This document shows, in pieces, positions 61,480 through 64,000 of a stretch of DNA of 64,000 nt. Each line of letters begins with the position of its first letter. Positions within the stretch are counted from its first letter, which is position 1. The translations under genes were made by a program, and so were the position numbers. Source of the DNA: Pantoea ananatis LMG 2665 (GTDB taxonomy: Bacteria > Pseudomonadota > Gammaproteobacteria > Enterobacterales > Enterobacteriaceae); contig NZ_JMJJ01000001.1 of assembly GCF_000710035.2 (NCBI RefSeq), positions 285,557 through 349,556 of the forward strand. The letters are read 5' to 3'. Below the pieces are notes generated by a model. The model saw nothing but the letters and a program-made list of their open reading frames with translations. It did not search any database and was not told the DNA's origin.

Positions 61480-62133
61480 TTATTTATGGGACACAGCACG
61501 CACGATGCGGTCGCCACAGAATTGTATGAGATACACCAAAACGACTAATAACACTAATACCGTATTCATCACTGTCGCGTTATATCCGATATAACCGTAT
61601 TGGTAGCCAATCTGTCCCAGACCGCCCGCGCCCACGGCTCCGCCCATTGCAGAGTAGCCGACCAGCGTAATCAACGTGATGGTGGCCGCATTGACGAGGC
61701 CGGGCAGGGCTTCGGGCAGCAGCACTTTTCGCACGATTTGCATCGGTGTGGCACCCATGGCGCGTGACGCTTCGATCAGTCCGGTTGGCAGTTCCAGCAG
61801 GGCGTTCTCAACCATACGGGCAATAAAGGGCGCCGCACCCACGGTCAGTGGCACAATGGCGGCCTGCAAGCCAATAGAGGTGCCAACAATGATGCGGGTA
61901 AACGGAATCATCCAGACCAGCAGGATAATAAAGGGAATAGAGCGGAAGATGTTGACCAGCGCCGACAGCACCCGATACAAACCTTTGTTTTCCAGAATCT
62001 GACCCGGACGGGTCACATAGAGCAGGACGCCTACCGGTAATCCCAGTACGAAACCGAAAAAGCCAGAGACAAAGGTCATCATCAACGTTTCCCACACGCC
62101 GCGCCCCAGCAACGCAATCATCGCTTCAGACAT
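61480..62133 (-). CDS. metI: Methionine ABC transporter permease MetI
   Basis: MetI is the inner-membrane subunit, with five hydrophobic segments in 217 residues, as in E. coli. The EAA loop that contacts MetN is [26 protein letters not shown], near residues 119-144. Its start overlaps the metN stop by 8 bp. Confidence 0.96.
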   Translation of the reverse strand: MSEAMIALLGRGVWETLMMTFVSGFFGFVLGLPVGVLLYVTRPGQILENKGLYRVLSALVNIFRSIPFIILLVWMIPFTRIIVGTSIGLQAAIVPLTVGAAPFIARMVENALLELPTGLIEASRAMGATPMQIVRKVLLPEALPGLVNAATITLITLVGYSAMGGAVGAGGLGQIGYQYGYIGYNATVMNTVLVLLVVLVYLIQFCGDRIVRAVSHK

Positions 62134-63157
62134 AACCTAGTACCTCTACTTTTACGTGATGTTCCTGCAGCCACTGAATCGCGGCCTGTGTATCGCTTTC
62201 GCTGCCGTGAATTTCCGCCAGCATGATGCCGAACTTCACACCGCCGGCATAATCCATCTGCGCACTAATAATGTTGTTGTTGATATTGAAACGACGCGCG
62301 GCTTCAGACAGTAAAGGTGCATCGACAGACTGCCCGGTGAATTCCATACGCAGTAAGGGCATGCTCTCTGGGCCTGCTTCAGGTGACAGGCGCTGTTGAT
62401 AATCGTCCGGAATATCCAGATGCAGCGTTGACTGGATAAACTGTTGTGCCAGCGGCGTTTTAGGATGCGAGAAGACTTCGCTCACGCTGTCCTTTTCAAT
62501 TAACTCGCCCTGGCTTATCACTGCGACCTGATCGCAGATGCGTTTTACGACATCCATCTCATGCGTAATCAGCAGAATGGTCAGGCCAAGACGACGGTTA
62601 ATATCTTTGAGCAATTCAAGAATCGAACGGGTTGTTGCCGGATCGAGCGCGCTGGTGGCTTCATCACACAGAAGGACTTTGGGATTGCTTGCCAGCGCAC
62701 GCGCGATAGCGACGCGCTGTTTCTGACCACCGGAAAGATTGGCTGGCCAGGCGTCGTGTTTATCAGCCAGGCCGACCAGATCCAGCAGCTCGGTCACACG
62801 CTTTTTAATTTCCTCACGAGAGAGCTGACCCAGCTCTAACGGCAGCGCAACGTTGCCCGCAACCGTGCGTGAGTTCATCAGGTTAAAGTGCTGGAAAATC
62901 ATGCCGATCTGACGGCGGGCTTGAGTCAGTTGCCGTTCGCCCAGCGCCGTTAAGTCTGCACCGTCAACCAGCACGCGGCCGGAAGTCGGGCGTTCAAGCA
63001 GATTCACGCAACGAATGAGCGTGCTTTTACCGGCACCGGATGCACCGATGACGCCATAGATTTGCCCGGCAGGTACGTGCAGGCTGACATTTGATAATGC
63101 CTGTATCGATCGCGAACCTTGCTGGAACACTTTGGTAATATTTTCTAATTTAATCAT
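62126..63157 (-). CDS. metN: Methionine ABC transporter ATP-binding protein MetN
   Basis: MetN drives methionine import and has a C-terminal ACT-like (NIL) domain through which methionine inhibits transport. Walker [10 protein letters not shown] is at 38-46, signature [15 protein letters not shown] near 140, Walker [13 protein letters not shown] near 162. I chose the ATG at 63157 ([12 protein letters not shown], 343 residues, as E. coli); an upstream in-frame ATG at 63223 would add 22 residues lying in the leader. A MetJ operator overlaps the promoter. Confidence 0.96.
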   Translation of the reverse strand: MIKLENITKVFQQGSRSIQALSNVSLHVPAGQIYGVIGASGAGKSTLIRCVNLLERPTSGRVLVDGADLTALGERQLTQARRQIGMIFQHFNLMNSRTVAGNVALPLELGQLSREEIKKRVTELLDLVGLADKHDAWPANLSGGQKQRVAIARALASNPKVLLCDEATSALDPATTRSILELLKDINRRLGLTILLITHEMDVVKRICDQVAVISQGELIEKDSVSEVFSHPKTPLAQQFIQSTLHLDIPDDYQQRLSPEAGPESMPLLRMEFTGQSVDAPLLSEAARRFNINNNIISAQMDYAGGVKFGIMLAEIHGSESDTQAAIQWLQEHHVKVEVLGYV

Positions 63158-63234
63158 TACGTTATTTATTATCGTCTTGCATTGTCCGTGGTCTGGTGTG
63201 CTCTCATCACTGAAAGCATGCATAAGCTGGATGG

Positions 63235-63263
63235 ATGGTAAGGCATCCAGACGTCTAAATCAA
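63235..63263 (-). promoter_or_regulatory. metNIQ promoter with MetJ operator
   Basis: On the minus strand TTGATT (63263-63258) and TACCAT (63240-63235) are 17 bases apart. The spacer contains a perfect met box, AGACGTCT (63249-63256), beside a weaker one (63241-63248). MetJ with SAM should repress here. Confidence 0.85.
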
Positions 63264-63345
63264 TGGAAGTGATTCAATCAGACATTCTCCCTTTAATCGC
63301 AATCGTGCGATACTGATCGGCAATTTTTATAGCAGGAGTTTTTAC

Positions 63346-63906
63346 GTGACGAATAAAGTCCCGGCCATTTTTCTCGATCGCGATGGCACCCTCAATGTTG
63401 ATCACGGCTACGTCCACGAAATCGATAATTTCCAGTTTATTGATGGCGTCATTGAAGCATTGCAACAATTAAAGAAGATGGGCTTTGCGTTGGTTGTCGT
63501 GACTAACCAGTCTGGTATTGCTCGCGGTATGTTTAGCGAAGATCAGTTTATGCGGCTTACCGAGTGGATGGACTGGTCGCTGGCCGATCGGGATATTGAC
63601 CTTGATGGGATCTATTTCTGCCCGCACCTTCCCGACGCGACGATTGAAGAATATCGCCAGCAGTGTGACTGCCGTAAGCCTCAGCCCGGGATGTTACTGT
63701 CCGCGCAACAAGAGTTGCACATCGATATGGCGGCCTCTTATATGGTGGGTGACAAACTGGAAGATATGCAGGCCGCCGAGGCAGCCGGCGTAGGTAAGAA
63801 AGTCCTTGTGCGCAGCGGTAAGCCGGTCACGGCTGAAGGTGAAGCGCTGGCTGACTGGGTAATAAAGAGTCTTGCCGAGTTACCTGCCCGTATTAAAAGC
63901 GCGTAA
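63346..63906 (+). CDS. gmhB: D-glycero-beta-D-manno-heptose-1,7-bisphosphate 7-phosphatase GmhB
   Basis: GmhB removes the 7-phosphate in ADP-heptose synthesis for the LPS inner core. It is a HAD phosphatase: D11 and D13 in [18 protein letters not shown] near 53, zinc-site Cys/His in FCPHLPD and [10 protein letters not shown], and [14 protein letters not shown] near 135. The start is GTG at 63346 with CAGGAG upstream. Length is 186 (E. coli 191). As in E. coli, an rRNA operon follows. Confidence 0.96.
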   Translation: MTNKVPAIFLDRDGTLNVDHGYVHEIDNFQFIDGVIEALQQLKKMGFALVVVTNQSGIARGMFSEDQFMRLTEWMDWSLADRDIDLDGIYFCPHLPDATIEEYRQQCDCRKPQPGMLLSAQQELHIDMAASYMVGDKLEDMQAAEAAGVGKKVLVRSGKPVTAEGEALADWVIKSLAELPARIKSA

Positions 63907-63937
63907 AACAGCCCCTTTGTGCAAATTTCAGACGAAC

Positions 63938-63997
63938 AGCAAAAAAGTTCAAATTTGCACTTGCGCTCTGTGAAAGCTTCCCTATAATGCGCCTCCA
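63938..63997 (+). promoter_or_regulatory. rRNA operon P1 promoter (rrnH-like position)
   Basis: TTGCGC (63961-63966), a 16-base spacer, TATAAT (63983-63988), the GC-rich discriminator GCGCCTCC and start A at 63997 match rrn P1 promoters. An AT-rich UP element lies at about 63938-63959. Transcription would leave the window after four bases, so no rRNA gene itself is present. Direct repression by DksA/ppGpp is expected. Confidence 0.92.
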
Positions 63998-64000
63998 CTG

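Overview
The window is chromosomal core DNA of a gamma-proteobacterium of the order Enterobacterales. Nearly every protein aligns in memory with an Escherichia coli K-12 counterpart of almost the same length, and the order from panC to gmhB and on into an rRNA operon follows the E. coli 3-5 minute region. Several departures fit Erwiniaceae (Pantoea/Erwinia/Mixta-like) better than Escherichia. There is no fimbrial cluster between panB and folK and no clcA between hemL and erpA. yaeQ and nlpE are missing around arfB. A cytochrome c gene follows tilS, an alginate-lyase-family gene follows cdaR, and a small secreted-protein gene lies between erpA and btuF. The genus call is inference only. Base composition looks moderately GC-rich and even throughout. 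I see no insertion sequence, integrase, prophage, tRNA or CRISPR array.

Layout. Positions 1-6286 (minus strand) carry panC (cut by the window edge)-panB and then thpR-sfsA-dksA-gluQ-pcnB-folK. They cover pantothenate and folate synthesis, RNA polyadenylation, tRNA-Asp modification and the stringent-response factor DksA. Positions 6362-17531 (plus) carry hrpB, mrcB (PBP1b with a long polyglutamine tail) and the Fur-boxed fhuACDB ferrichrome operon. Positions 17564-27039 carry hemL, erpA, a small secreted protein, btuF-mtn, dgt, sigma-E-type degP, cdaR and an alginate-lyase-like gene. Positions 27123-32144 (minus) carry yaeH, dapD, glnD and map.

Positions 32264-51050 are a long plus-strand block joining translation and envelope biogenesis: rpsB-tsf, pyrH, frr, dxr, uppS-cdsA-rseP-bamA-skp-lpxD-fabZ-lpxA-lpxB-rnhB-dnaE, then accA. 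It supplies undecaprenyl phosphate, CDP-diacylglycerol, lipid A, the outer-membrane protein assembly machine and its chaperone, and the replicase catalytic subunit. Positions 52141-56370 carry ldcC, a VOC-fold protein, tilS and the cytochrome c gene. Positions 56408-63157 are mostly minus strand: rof-yaeP, proS, trmO-rcsF and metNIQ, with arfB on plus. gmhB follows on plus, and the window ends four bases into the transcript of an rRNA operon whose P1 promoter is clear.

Visible regulation includes an AUU start for pcnB, a Fur box before fhuA, a MetJ operator over the metN promoter, a sigma-E promoter before degP, the rpsB leader and rpsB-tsf attenuator, and many intrinsic terminators. I found no convincing previously undescribed multi-gene system. 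The best leads are the lineage-specific genes, unexplained hairpins in the bamA-skp and lpxD-fabZ gaps, a possible short coupled ORF before arfB, a shortened FhuA loop and the PBP1b glutamine tract.
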